The notes under the pieces are model-generated. The model had not been told where the DNA came from and ran no database searches. It saw nothing but the letters and a program-made list of their open reading frames with translations. This document shows positions 48,417 to 60,535 of a stretch of 64,000 nt of DNA, one piece after another. Origin of the DNA: Erythroxylum novogranatense (Eukaryota; Streptophyta; Magnoliopsida; Malpighiales; Erythroxylaceae); assembly GCA_029891385.1 (NCBI GenBank), contig CM057228.1:23154309-23218308 (forward strand), given 5' to 3'. A program made the position numbers and the translations under genes. How positions within the stretch are numbered: position 1 is the stretch's first letter; the number at the start of each line of letters is the position of its first letter.

Positions 48417-49441
48417 TTACAAGGTCCTCCGAAAAAGGTTAACCTTTGTCATGTCCTCTAGAAGGATAATGGCAAATCCAAAGCGTGCTCTATCAAAAAT
48501 GGCAAGCCCGAGTCTCAAAGTAAAAGCATGGTTAGCAAGCCAGTTAACACATTGGTTACCCTCTTTGTAGGTGTGTCGAGGAAGTACAACCCAATTCTAG
48601 ATAAGTAGATCGTTGATACCCAAGACTAAAAGGTTAAGAGTCAGGGATCGCTGAGAGGCGTCGAAGAGGAGCTCTGTAACCACGAGAGAGTCCAGTTCCA
48701 GCACCACGCGCCGAAAGCCAAGGATCCAGACCAGTAGAAGACTCGAGTAAACTCCCCAGAGTTCAGCCAAAACTGGGAAACACCTGCCGATATTCTGAAC
48801 AAACCCACTAAGCCAATCCCCAAAGTTGTCCCGAAGAAGACTACCTGCAGTGGCCAAGGAGGTTGCTTTGCAACACGCACCATTCGTATCAAGTTTGACT
48901 CACCCTGGGGTAGGCAGGCACCACCCAATACATTGCTCGGATCACGACCGAGGGGCCAACTTGGGGCGACTAAGCGAGGCAGAGGTCTGATAACTCAAGC
49001 GAACATAATTAAGGACGATCGTCGCGGGAGAACTCGACCAAGAAAACTAAAAGTCAAAAAGGGCCAAATTTCGCCACGTCCATAGGAACCAACAAGCAGT
49101 CCCAAAGATAACTGCCCAATCAAGGCCCGAGACCAAATGATGGGTCTCAAGGTTAGTGGTGAGCCATTCCTGATGGTTGCCAGTGAAGAAGGTGAGAGGG
49201 ATGGCTTGACGAGGGAAAGTAAGCCAAAGATTCCGCACTTTTAGACAGTCGCAAACAACTTGGAGCGAGGACACCTCCGTATGATAGTGATAGCAGTCCA
49301 GGCTCGTAGTAAGGTGTCGGCGAGAGTGTTGCTAGTTGTAGAGGAGACGATCTTGAGCCAAGAGCCAAAGAAAAGAACAGATACACTGTGGCCCGATCCA
49401 CTGCCAAATGGTCTTTCATAAGCGGTCGGGTTAAGCCCGAG
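48417..49441 (-). pseudogene. LINE ORF2 C-terminal part (zinc-binding and RNase H)
   Basis: Open pieces cover the reverse-transcriptase zinc-binding region (near 49047-49274: VCDCLKVRNLW ... TACWFLWTWRN) and the RNase H region (48440-48930, with LVLELDSL-like and EGNQCVNWLANHA residues). The TAA stop is at 48417-48419. The reading frame resumes here after the copia interruption at 49442. Confidence 0.8.
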
Positions 49442-49446
49442 GGGGC
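49442..49446. repeat. Target site duplication of inserted copia, left copy
   Basis: GGGGC, directly left of the LTR start TGAAGGAATT. The identical five bases follow the other LTR at 57250-57254. Five bases is the normal copia target duplication. Confidence 0.9.
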
Positions 49447-49708
49447 TGAAGGAATTTATGAACAGATCATATGCCATAGGATCATTGTATATGCATGGAG
49501 GAACAAAATAAACTTGTCTCGATGATTTGTTAGTTTCCACTGGTTAGAGAACGCCGAACCAAGATTGTTGTCTGCAAAAATCCAAAATACACACGTGTGT
49601 CTCCTGTTCATAACCGTTGCCTTATATATATATAGATCATCTGGGAATAACTACCGGAAGTAGTTATTCATATCAGATGACTCCATTATGGGTGTAAAAC
49701 GGTCATCA
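49447..49708 (-). repeat. 3' LTR of third copia element
   Basis: Starts TGAAGGAATT and ends GGTCATCA on the plus strand. Directly preceded, in element orientation, by a purine-rich stretch GTGGAAGA (49709-49716) fit to be the polypurine tract. Confidence 0.95.
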
Positions 49709-50962
49709 TCTTCCACTCACACATGATGGGTTTAAAACAAAAAAAAAACTTTGCAGTACTCATACTTGTTCAATAACCAGTGTGACCAGCATACGACGAG
49801 AGTACATAGTCACATATCTGTTAGGAGTATATGACATCTTGATTAACAAATTGATCCTAGGACTTATATGTCCTTGAGTAGAAATTGTATGCTATACCCT
49901 AGGTCATATCTCACATTTGCATTTTTTTTCTTTGATCTCATTTAGTTTCTTTAAGTCATAACTGTATTCAAGTTCTCTCCTAAAGAGACGATGGCCATCT
50001 ATGAATACTTTCCATACGAGTCAATGAGCTACACTAAATGACCTTCCTCTGTTCTCAATTCTCTTTTGAATTAAACTTAATTTGCTTTCCTAGAATTATT
50101 CCATAGGATCGTATCTTGCATGATCTTTTGGCAATAACCTAAAGTAGCAAACCTTAAACTCAATTCACAAGAATGAAACAAGAGTCATAAGGGTATACAA
50201 TGAGGTTTTTCCTAAACCTCAAGGGTCTCACACAATGTAAGATGAGATCGTGCGACTTACATTAATCCCTTTTTTTGTGGTCAGATGTGCACACATGGTA
50301 CGAGTCATGTGTTACGGTATTTACCTACTTCGTTTGACTTGAACATCTTTTAATCAAGAAACACCGTACAGATGATAGTTCAAACATACTCAATGTTTAA
50401 CTTGAGTTCACTTATCTACTCCCCAATTTATTCAGAACTCACATCTGGCAACGTAAGACAAATATAGTGATTAATAAATCACTTTGAACCAATTTCCTTG
50501 CGGCATCTATGGTTTAAGTTTCGCGCTCTCAATTATCACCTAGATAATAAACTTTAAACATGTCTCATCTCTAGCGACCATAAACACTAGAGGTGATTCT
50601 CGTGTGAGAGGGCCAATCTATAATCTGTCTCATATACTTATGATTCATCTCAAAATATATTTATACATAAAACACATATATTCATGAATCGAATGATACA
50701 CAATGTATAATCTTCATCATACATTATATCCAAACAAGTGACATTAGACTGAGTGAACATACATAAAAAAATGTTCTATCAGTACATTTCAACATCTACG
50801 CAATCCTAGTGACTTTACATGCCCAATAAATACATCTCTAGAAATTGGCTTTGTCACTGGGTCTGTTATCATATCTCGCGTAGATATATATCTCATGTTC
50901 ACTTCTACTCGTGCAACTATATCTTTCACATAATTATATTTAGTATCTATGTGCTTAGTCTT
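49709..50962 (-). other. Non-coding 3' internal region of third copia element
   Basis: About 1.25 kb between the end of RNase H and the polypurine tract, with no ORF. Unusually long for a copia with such short LTRs, so it may contain inserted sequence; I recognise none. Confidence 0.5.
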
Positions 50963-51562
50963 TCAATGAAATTTGGGGTCTTTTGTATAAGCGATTGCAG
51001 CTTGACTATCACAGTTGATAGTCACTGGATTGATTTCGCTTTTAGTGACTCCCAAATGCACAAGGAATCGATGAAGCCACACAGCCTCTTGTACTGTAGT
51101 TGATAATGCTATAAATTCAGCTTCCATTGTGGATAATGCAACGCAGGATTGTTTCTTACTTTTCCATGATATTGCTCCATGGTTTAATAAGAATACATAT
51201 CCTGAGGTAGATTTTCTTTCATCTAAATCTCCTCCCCAATCTGCATCTGTATATCCTTGTATACATAGATCATTGCCTTGATAACATAATGCATAGTCTA
51301 CGATTCCTTTCAGATATCTCAATATTCTCTTTACTGCTTTCCAATGTGCTTGGCCTGGATTTGACTGATATCTGCTTACCATCCCAACAGCATAACAAAT
51401 ATCTGGTCTTGTATACATTATTGCGTACATAAGACTTCCAACTGCACTAGTGTATGGAACATTCTTCATTTGTTCCCTTTCTTGTGGCGTATACGGGCAA
51501 TTCCTCTTACTAAGGCCTTCATTTTTAGCAATAGGATTATCAATTGGTTTGCAATCTTGCAT
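50963..51562 (-). pseudogene. Copia RNase H of third element
   Basis: 200 open codons: YTSAVGSLMYAIMYTRPDIC, then GYTDADWGGDLDERKSTSGY, SKKQSCVALSTMEAEFIALS and VTINCDSQAAIAYTKDP. Conserved and nearly intact, the best-preserved domain of this pol. Confidence 0.92.
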
Positions 51563-51699
51563 ACGGAATCATTCAAGAATTCTTTGAATGTAAATCGCTT
51601 GTGAAAGCAATAACAATCTCTTTGAACGATCTCTTGAAATCTTGACTCCAAGAATGTATGCTGCTTCACCCATGTCTTTCATTTCAAATTCTGATGATA

Positions 51700-52499
51700 A
51701 CCAATCTTTGATTTACTTAAGAAACACACAGTCATTATAAGCAATCAATATATCATCCACGTATAAAGATAAAATCGCGAATTTATCTTTGGATCTTTTA
51801 ACATACACACAATGGTCTTCATCGATCATTTGAAAATCATACGAAATGATTACGTTATGAAAAACGAATATACCATTGTCTCGAAGACTGCTTCAGGCCA
51901 TAAATTGATTTTAATAAACGATATACTTTATTTTCATGACCTGCCTTGATGAAACCTTCAGGTTGTTCCATATAGATTTCTTCATCTAATTCTCCATTGA
52001 GAAAAGTAGTTTTACATCCATTTGATGTAATTAAGATCCATCTCGCTACTATAGCCGAATAAGACGGATTGAAGCAAACTTCACAACAGTGAAAACGCTT
52101 CCTCATAATCAATTCCTCCATTGCGAGATATCCTTTTGCTACAAGACGTGCCTTATATCTTTCGATATTGCCATCAGCTTTTCGCTTAATTTTGAGAACC
52201 CACTTGTTCCCAATTGTTTTACGTCCTTCGAGAAGGTCAACTAAGTCCCATACTTGATTTGAGCTTAAAGAAGTCATTTCTTCTATCATTGCTTTTATCC
52301 ATTCTTCTTTAGCAGGGCCAGTAAGAGCCTCATTTGCATTCCTTGGCTCTTCTTCCTCTTGCGGAACAATCATATTAATTTCTCCTTCAATCTCAAAACG
52401 ACGTCGGAGAATTACTCCTCGATTACTTCGTCTTAACCGAGGTTCATCATAAACAAATTCATGATTGATCTGATTGCTCCCACTTGGATCAGTTATCAT
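51700..52499 (-). pseudogene. Copia reverse transcriptase of third element
   Basis: The open piece 51855-52499 has VDLLEGRKTIGNKWVLKIKR, YKARLVAKGY and NGELDEEIYMEQPEGF. The catalytic YVDD block is found near 51740-51765 in another frame, after stops. Frame changes show inactivity. Confidence 0.88.
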
Positions 52500-53316
52500 A
52501 GAGAACCTTTCTGTGGAATTGCTCCCACTTGGTTGAAGTTCTCATCTTGATTCTGCATAATGTAATCATTTCGATCAGCGACTCATATAATAATAGGTCT
52601 TTACCTATTTCGCCTTGCTTGGGAAAATCATTCTCTAAGAATGCTACATCTTGTGATTCAAATTCAGTTACACCTCCACTACCTTGTTCACTTATGAACA
52701 CGTATCCTTTTGAGTGTTCTGAGTATCTAATAAAAATACTTTTTCTCCCTCTTGGGCCTAATTTCTCATGTTTGTGAGAGAGATCATGAACATAGGCTGC
52801 ACACCCCCAAGGTCTGAGACTTGACATATCAGGTCTCCTACCAGTCCATAACTCATATGGTATGTTAGTAACTGATTTTGTGGGCACACGATTAAGTACA
52901 TAGGTGGCTGTTAGCAATGCATCACCCCAAAAGGTAATTGGTAAATTTGCTTGGGCCATCATGGACCTAATCATTTCTAATAGCGTCCTATTTCATCTTT
53001 CAGCGACGCCATTTTGTTGTGGGGTTCTAGGAATTGTTAATTGTCTTTTTATTCCTTTCTCATCACATAAAGCTTTGAACTTGTCTGACAAGTATTCTTG
53101 TCCTCGATCAGGTCGTAAAGCTTTTATTTTCTTATCTAATTGATTCTCAACTAAGTTCATATATTTTATGAAGCAATCGAATGCCTCCGATTTATGAGAA
53201 ATCAAATAGACATGACCATACCGAGTATAGTCATCTATAAAAGTGATGAAATAAATTGCCCCACGTCTAGCCCTTACATTCATTGGACCACAAATGTCAT
53301 AATGAATTAATTGCAA
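52489..53316 (-). pseudogene. Copia integrase of third element
   Basis: Pieces 52993-53316 (LIHYDICGPMNVRARRGA, FIDDYTRYGHVYL, RTPQQNGVAER) and 52489-52974 (PITFWGDALLTATYVLNRVP, YELWTGRRPDMSSLRPWG). A stop lies between them in the codons after the catalytic glutamate. Confidence 0.88.
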
Positions 53317-53639
53317 TGGATATAATGCTCATGTTCCCTTTCTAAATGGCTTTCGTGTCATTTTACCAGCTAAACAATACTCACATATAGGTAGATCTAC
53401 TTGACTTAGATTACCTAACAGTCCTTCTTTAACCAATCGACTTATTCGATTTTGACCAATATGACATAGTCTAACGTGCCACAAAGTTGCATCATTGTTG
53501 GAATTACTATATGTGAATAATGAATAACTAATATTATTATTTTCCTTTATTATTTTCCTTTAACACATCCAGCACAATAAAACCATCTAATAAAAAACCA
53601 TGACCATAATTAATAGATCCAAGATACTAATCCATTCCA

Positions 53640-54040
53640 CCACTGTGGAAATTTACATTAAAACCAAGTTTAACTAACATCAACACAGATAAAAGATTCC
53701 TACGAATCTGTGGAGCAAATAATACGTCATGTAGGATTAGAGGTCGTCCTCCACGCATGTCCAATTTACATGTCCCAATTTCTTGTACAGTAACTTTGGA
53801 ATTGTCACCTACATAAAGCCATCGACTACCATGTGGGAGTTTACGAAACTCAACGAAGGCATCACGATCCTTCGCTACATGGTTGGTTGCTCCTGAGTCT
53901 GCAATCTACAAAGGATGTGATTCAGTTAGAAAAACAGAACAAGAAACATTCATATAACAAATGTTTTTACTATAAAGTTGTACCTTCTTGGGCTCGGTAC
54001 AATCTCGAGCAAAGTGGCCCTTATTACCACAATTATAGCA
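53640..54040 (-). pseudogene. Zinc knuckle and protease region of third element
   Basis: CYNCGNKGHFARDC at 53999-54040 on the minus strand, then an IADSGATNHV active-site region near 53880-53910 and GDNSKVTVQEIGTCKLDM further on. A stop lies between knuckle and protease. Confidence 0.8.
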
Positions 54041-54097
54041 TTTCACATGTTTCATGTTCTTCTTCTTGAAGGGACGCTTTCCCTTTCCACGCTGGTT

Positions 54098-54851
54098 TCA
54101 ATTTTTCTTCTTGGATTCCTGAAGGGAGTGGTTGAATTTCTTATTCCTTTTCCACTTATATCCACTATGATGCTTGCGTCTCTTGTTCATAGCTCCATGT
54201 GAGCTAGAACTAACTGCATATGCCTCAGAAGACATCTTTGAGGCTTCAAGACACTCTTCCTCCAAGATAAGATGCCTCGTAGCATCTTCCATTGTCTTGA
54301 TGTTTTCATTATGAGTTAGGTGCATCTTCATATGCTCCCAACTCTGAGGCAGTGAACGAATCACTGCTTGCACCTGTTGCTCATCAGACAGCTCATGACC
54401 AACATCACGTAACTCATTAACCATGTTGGACATTTTTCTCAAATGCTTCTGCATTGTATCATCTGGGCGCTTCTTATAAGTATCAAACTTAATTGTGAGT
54501 GACCTCACTTTGGTTACTGAAGCACCTCCAAAATGAGCAGCCAATGCGGATCACATGTCCTTTGCAGTTTCGAACTTACGAAGCTCACGCATGATATCAT
54601 TATCCATGCTACTCAGCAACGTGATGCGAGCTAAAGAATTTTTTTTTCTATAAGTCATACGCATCACGGTCCCTTCTATGTTGGGCTGTTGTGCCCTCCT
54701 CAGGAACATTCATGGTTAGGTTTAATAGTTCTAGAGCCTCTTGCTCTTCTAGTACATATTGGATTTTCATACTCCAAATCTCGTAATTGTCACCATTGAG
54801 TTTCTCACCCCTATTGAGTTCAGCAACTATATTCTTCGAAGCAGTAGCCAT
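54098..54851 (-). pseudogene. Copia gag of third element
   Basis: Starts at 54851 (MATASKNIVAELNRGEKLNGDNY), a well-known copia gag opening. The frame breaks at an A-run near 54640-54648 and again at a TGA where tryptophan is expected (near 54548), then runs 54098-54544 (VTKVRSLTIKFDTYK, HLRKMSNMVNELRDVGHELS). The TGG to TGA change fits decay of methylated cytosine. Confidence 0.88.
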
Positions 54852-55116
54852 TTTCGAAACACTAAGTTTCTATAATAAGAAAGAAATATATACACGTTAA
54901 TGTCACATTAATCGTTCATAGAGCAAATAATTCGATTATAATTGCTTATGAAATCAAAAGCCCACAAATGTGTTCAATCATCATTCATACAACAATCGAA
55001 TCCTAATTACTTTACTTTAGACGAATTCTTATATAAAATTCATGTAAACATATTACATAAATATTAAAACCTTGTTCTTATAAAACCAAACAACCTATTG
55101 TATACCTATGAACAAT

Positions 55117-55503
55117 CTATAGGTAACGAACCCTACGCGGAAATGAATTCACGAGTTCGCGTGAAACATTTTGCGAAGCTCGATTTACAATAGATCTAAC
55201 TATTTCTATTAGAAGACCTATAGGATATAAAGTCCTAATTAACTCTCTTCTACGCATCCTTTTCATAAATGTCGTCACTAACAAATTATAAGTCTTCTCA
55301 GGTATATTATTCCAGAGTATTTGCAATAATTCGCCTTGAGGTTGAGGCAATGTCGCAAGAAAAGTCATGTACTTTACTTCAACATCCGTGTAAGCTACAC
55401 AACCTCCAAAATATAGTTTTTGCATCATGTTATTAACTGTAATAACATGTTGTGTTAGATCATCTCCAGGCATTAAGTGCATGTTGACTAACTGCACATA
55501 CAT
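55117..55503 (-). pseudogene. Stray gag-like fragment in leader of third element
   Basis: 128 codons starting MYVQLVNMHLMPGDDLTQHVITVNNMM, with EKTYNLLVTTFMKRM. This resembles the UBN2 region of a copia gag of another lineage. It lies upstream of the element's own gag, so it seems to be a captured or nested piece. Confidence 0.5.
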
Positions 55504-56278
55504 GTTGCTAATTCATCTCTTCTGTGCCTCACATCGAATAAGCTTGCGTGTTTGCTTAATAATAGGCATTGTCCTGAAAAACAAATTTTCAGGAATCAGA
55601 AGAGTATAAAAAAATAAAAAAATTATTTTTTTCTAACACTTAGCGAACTTATGCTCATATATTGAAATAATTTTAATTTATTATTTTGTATTATATTGTT
55701 TATCAACAATTTATTGAATCTAATCAAAATTTTAATCTCTAAGTAATTAGACACTTATTTCTAATTTACCTTATAATTGAACTAATCAATTATCTTGGTT
55801 TAATTAGAAACTAATTTCTAAATAAATTAATTAAAAATATATATATTTCATTTTAATGAAACAAAATTAGTATTTATCCAATTAGAAAATAAACCAACAA
55901 AATAGTTTATTTCTAAGGGTAATCTCATTGTCACTAAACAAATTAGTATTGAGTTAATTAGAAAATAAACCAACGAAATTAGTTTATTTCTAAGGTTATT
56001 TTAACTAAACAAATTAGTTATTTTCTTAAAAAAATTGTCTAAGTAATCAGAAACTTATTTCTAATTTAAAATATAATTTTTTTAGAAACTAATTTAATTA
56101 ACTAAATTAGTTAGTGTAAATTAGAAAACTAATTTCTAATTTTTACATTATATTATGTATAACTTAAATTATGAATTTTAAAACAAAATCTTTTATTATT
56201 GGGCCATAAAGTTTGATTAACTCCATAAGATCTTTTATAGCCTAAAACAACAACAAAAACACAGCCCAGAAACCTCCA

Positions 56279-56425
56279 ATGGGCTTGAAAGCCCGTCTGG
56301 AGCGTGCAGAGCACGCACCAGCCCAGCAGATTGAAAAACTGGGTCTGGCGCGTGCACTGCACGTGCCAGCCTTTGACCTCACGACACAGCGCCTGGCGCG
56401 TGCACTACGCCGTTTTGCAAAAGGC
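56279..56425. repeat. GC-rich repeats with CGTGCA near-palindromes
   Basis: Three related segments, TGGAGCGTGCAGAGCACGCACC, TGGCGCGTGCACTGCACGTGCC (both over 20 bases only when joined with flanks; core CGTGCA-N-GCACG) and TGGCGCGTGCACTACG, spaced about 60 bases. They are far more GC-rich than neighbours. Confidence 0.75.
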
Positions 56426-56838
56426 AGGGTGTGTCTTCTTCCTCAGACGCACCCTGTTTCTGGTTCAATTTTTTTTCCCCTTTGTTTTTTTTCTCTTCTA
56501 CATTTGGAAATCAATTCAATCATAATCAAAGGCATATATACAACACAAGAAACACCCACAACAACAAAGACATCGCAAACTCAAATCAATTCAATCATGG
56601 AGGATTTTTGTTGTTTTTTGTTTAAACCCAGTCAAAACCGAGTCGTATGTATGTCCATGCCTGAATGAAACATCCAACATCACAAAGGAAAGCCACGAAA
56701 ACAATGAAACCATTTATCAACGAAAGAGAAAAAAAAACTGTGTTCTTGCAAATGTACAAGAGGAACTAGAGTTTATTCTGTGTTTTCAACTATTAGAAAA
56801 CAAAGACAGAACAAACCCACAAAACGAAGAGAGCAGTG

Positions 56839-56978
56839 AAACAATTCATGTAAAACCAGATGCTCTGATATTTTCGGTAGAACATAAAACAATTCCAATA
56901 CAAAGAAAGAAAAAAAAGACACAACTGATATATTCGGTATAACAGAAAACAATTCATGTAAAACCAGATGCTCTGATA
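56839..56978. repeat. Duplicated primer-site region
   Basis: A 32-base segment from AAACAATTCATG to CTCTGATA occurs identically at 56839-56870 and 56947-56978, 108 bases apart. The second copy contains the functional primer site next to the LTR; the first ends TATT in place of TACCA, so it is a partial second primer site. Confidence 0.9.
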
Positions 56979-56981
56979 CCA
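56970..56981 (-). other. Primer binding site of third copia element
   Basis: On the minus strand TGGTATCAGAGC (initiator tRNA-Met), one base from the LTR boundary at 56983. Confidence 0.93.
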
Positions 56982-56982
56982 A

Positions 56983-57249
56983 TGAAGGAATTTATGAACA
57001 GATCATATGCCATAGGATCATTGTATATGCATGGAGGAATAAAACATACTTGTCTCGATGATTTGTTAGTTTCCACTGGTTAGAGAACGCCGAACCAAGA
57101 TTGTTGTCTGCAAAAATCCAAAATACACACGTGTCTCCTGTTCATAACCGTTGCCTTATATATATATAGATCATCTGGGAATAACTACCGGAAGTAGTTA
57201 TTCATATCAGATGACTATTGGACCCATTATGGGTGTAAAACGGTCATCA
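56983..57249 (-). repeat. 5' LTR of third copia element
   Basis: TGAAGGAATT at 56983, GGTCATCA at 57249. A TATATATATATAG run in the middle is the likely TATA region. It has seven extra bases (ATTGGAC) relative to the other LTR. Confidence 0.95.
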
Positions 57250-57254
57250 GGGGC
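57250..57254. repeat. Target site duplication of inserted copia, right copy
   Basis: GGGGC, identical to 49442-49446. Confidence 0.9.
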
Positions 57255-60200
57255 TCCATAAGCAGCGAGTAGGCTGAAGCGGTAGTGAATTTCCCTGAAG
57301 GTGATGGTCCCTAGACAAGTTTGTCGGCTCTGAGGTAAGGCTTGGAGGGGAAGGTTCTCGCAATGGCTGTCCAGATGGAGGAAGGAAGCAGAGGTTGAAA
57401 TTGAGGCCAATCCCAATGGCCATTTGTTCTCTACGAACTGGTGAACGCGATGGTCAAGGGCTGAGGAAGGGATAGGAGTGGTAACATGTTGGACAAGGGG
57501 ACCCACATTGGCGACCCATGGGTCAAACCAAAATCGAGTTTGGATCCCGTCTCCAATCATCCATCGCATACTGTTGATTACGTTGGGCCAGATGGCCTTG
57601 ATGCTCTACCACACCATGGAGCCACCGGTAGGAGGAGGAGCTGAAGGGATATGGGTAACATCAAATTTATATTTGGCCGATAAATTTTGGACCCACAAAT
57701 CGTTAGGTTTAGTGATCATAGCCCACCCTAGTTTAGTAAACAAAGCATCATTGGTGGCGCGGATGTTCCGAATCCCTAACCCACCCAATTCCTTCGGTTA
57801 GCAAACTTGAGTCCAAGGAACAAGGTGAATCTTTCGAGTTCCGAGGGAGGATCCCCATAAAAAGGTACGGAAAATCTTCTCCAATTCATCGCACAACCCC
57901 CGAGGAAGGCGAACCGTTTGCATCATATGAGTAGGGAGTGCAGAGAGGACCGACTGGATCGAAGTGATGTGGCCCGCAAAAGACAAAAGGTTGGCTTGCC
58001 ACCCTGAGAGGTGGTGTTGGACTTTGTCGAGGAGATACTGGTAAGTCTTTTTAGTGATTTTTTCATGAAACAGGGGAACTCCAAGGTATCGACCGAGGTT
58101 CGGTGTCTGTTTGAAGCCCAGCGCTTGGTTAAGGGTACGCGCCGTAAAGGGGGAAATATTCCGGGAGAAGAAGAGTCGGGATTTGTCCTGGCTAACGAGT
58201 TGACGCGACACAAAAAGTATCCAAGATGTCACGGATGACGGAGACCTAACCGATAGAAGCTTCAGAGAACAAGATGAGATCGTCGGCAAAAAACAGGTGA
58301 GATATAGGGGGACCAGTGTGACTTAAGGTGATAGGCGCCCAACGTCTGTGTGCCACGGAGTGGGTGATGAGATGGCCAAGGCGCTCCATGTACGACACAA
58401 AAAGGTAAGGCGAAAGGAGGTCACCTTGACGGATTCCTCTAGTAGGGGTAAAATCATCACCTAAAGCTCCATTCCAATTAATCTGCATAGTCACCGTGGA
58501 AACGCACTTCATGATAAGATTAATGAGGGAGTCTAGGATTTCGATAATAATGAGAGTATCGTGGATAAAGTCCCAAGAAAACCGATCGTAGGCTTTTTCT
58601 AGATCGACCTTAATTGCCAAAAAACCCGTTTTACCGGTTTTGCGCCACATGGAGTGAATAACCTCCTGGGCGATAATGATGTTGTCAACAATTTGCTAGC
58701 CAGAGACAAAGCTACATTGGGTTGGGGCTACAAGCATGTTGAGGTGGGGTTTCAGCCTATTGACGACAACTTTGGTGATAGCTTTGTAAAGGACCGTGCA
58801 CAGAGCGATAGGTCGGAACTGCGTAATCGACTACAGGGAGGGGGTCTTGGGTATAAGGACCAAGATGGTACGATTCAGGGCTTGCCTCCAAATTTCATGT
58901 CTAGAGGTTTGTTGTATGAATAAGACGAGATCAGGCCCAATGTGATCCCACTGGGATTGGAAGAAAAGCGCAGTGAAGCCATCAATGTCTGGCGTCTTGT
59001 GAGGATTCATGTCGAAGAAAGCAGTCTTGACTTCTTTGGGAGAGATAGGTTCGAGCAGATCCGTACAAGCCTGTCGAGGGAGAGGGGGGAAAGTACCAGG
59101 AGGAAGAGGGGGTGGCGGGGTGGACTAGTCAGTGGTGTAAAGATTGACAAAAAAAAGTGTGAACGTTCCGTTGAACGCCCCCAGGATCCAAACTGACACA
59201 CCCTTGTTCATCTCAGATGGAGTGACAGTGCAGAGTTCGTCGGCGGCCCGTAATGACCGCATGGTAGTACTTGGTGTTCCTGTCCCCTTGCGCGATCCAC
59301 TAACACCGCGATTTTTGGTGCCTGAATATTTCCTCCTGGACGAGGACCTGTTCAAGCTCCTGTTGCAGATGCACCTCCAAGTCGCGCAGAGAATCGGAGT
59401 CACCAGTGTCCAGGTAGGTTTGAATGCCCCGAAGACGTGTCATGAGTCGTCGTTTGTGTTGAAAAATGTTCCCAAATGTGTTGGAGTTCCACTGCTGCAG
59501 CTTGGTAGCCAAATGTCCGAGCTTATCAGTAAGAGTCGAAAAATTGGGATGCCAATTGTCCTTGACAGTTTGGCCAAAATGTTCATGGGTCAGTCAGGCA
59601 GATTGAAAGCGGAAAGCCCGAGGGATAATGGAAGGAGCCGTAGGGGCCTCTAATGTGACCGGGAGGGGCCGATGATCAGATTTCAGGAAGGGAAGGGAAT
59701 GAATAGTCGTGTGAGGAAAGGCCATCAACCAGGGACTCGAACCGAAAACGTGATCAAGGCGGGCGCAAAGTGGACCCCGTCTCCAGGTGAATTTGAGCCC
59801 TATAAACCCAAGATCTTGCAGATGACAGCAGTGTATGCAGTCGCGAAAGGAAGGGCTCACTCCTGAATGAAGCCTGGAGCCACCACGTTGATCATCGCTG
59901 TCCAATTTGACGTTAAAATCACCTCCTAAAAGCCAAGGTATAGAGGTAGATCGGGCAATGTGTCGTAAATGGTCCCACAGGAAGTGTTGAAGTGAGTAAG
60001 TCGGGCTGGCATAAATAGCATTGAAAACGAAAGAAGTATGGGTCCATTGGACCTTGACATGAATGAATTGGCGATGGGTTATTAGAATTTGAATAGGGGT
60101 GTCCGTATTCCATAAAAGCTAGATGCCTCCGGAGAAGCCTACAGCCTCCACTCGGAAGGATTGGTTGAAGCCCAAGTTCTTAATAACTTTCTAGGCTCGA

Positions 60201-60325
60201 GCGCCACTGATGCGAGGTTTCATCAAAACTACTAACATCGGTTTGTGAGTTTGGATGTATTCCTTGAGGATGGGCTGGAACGATTTGCCCCCAACCCCTT
60301 GACAATTCCATAGGAGGATGGACAT
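57255..60325 (-). pseudogene. LINE ORF2 N-terminal part (endonuclease and reverse transcriptase)
   Basis: ATG at 60325 opens SILLWNCQGVGGKSF, the start of the apurinic-type endonuclease. Its SDHRPL motif is at about 59666-59690. Reverse transcriptase blocks are IKVDLEKAYDRFSW (about 58570-58615), GIRQGDLLSPYLF (about 58405-58445) and the catalytic FADDL (58276-58290). KKIHLVPWTQVC-like and GLGIRNIRATNDALF blocks follow. Several stops and frameshifts. The copia element interrupts just past 57255. Confidence 0.88.
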
Positions 60326-60535
60326 AAAAACAGTTAAAAGGAGTGGGCTAAGATGCAGGGGTGCTGGCCCCATCGCAAAGTTGTCCCTTATTAGGGGAAA
60401 TCTCAGGAGCCTCTACTATTTCATTCATTGGGGAGTCAATTAATATAGGGGCATTGTTGGCAGAAGAGGGAATTGCCGGAGGGTCTGGGGGCCTCGGAGG
60501 GGGAATGAGGTGTTTGGATGTCGCGAGGGAGGGGC

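Larger units (their letters stand above)
49447..57249 (-). mobile_element. Third Ty1/copia element, complete with both LTRs, inside the LINE
   Basis: 7803 bp between target duplications. LTRs are 262 bp (49447-49708) and 267 bp (56983-57249), alike except for three substitutions and two indels (2 and 7 bases) by my count. Primer site at 56970-56981, gag at about 54851-53990, protease, integrase, reverse transcriptase and RNase H follow on the minus strand. Coding sequence is broken by many stops and frameshifts despite the near-identical LTRs. Confidence 0.95.
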
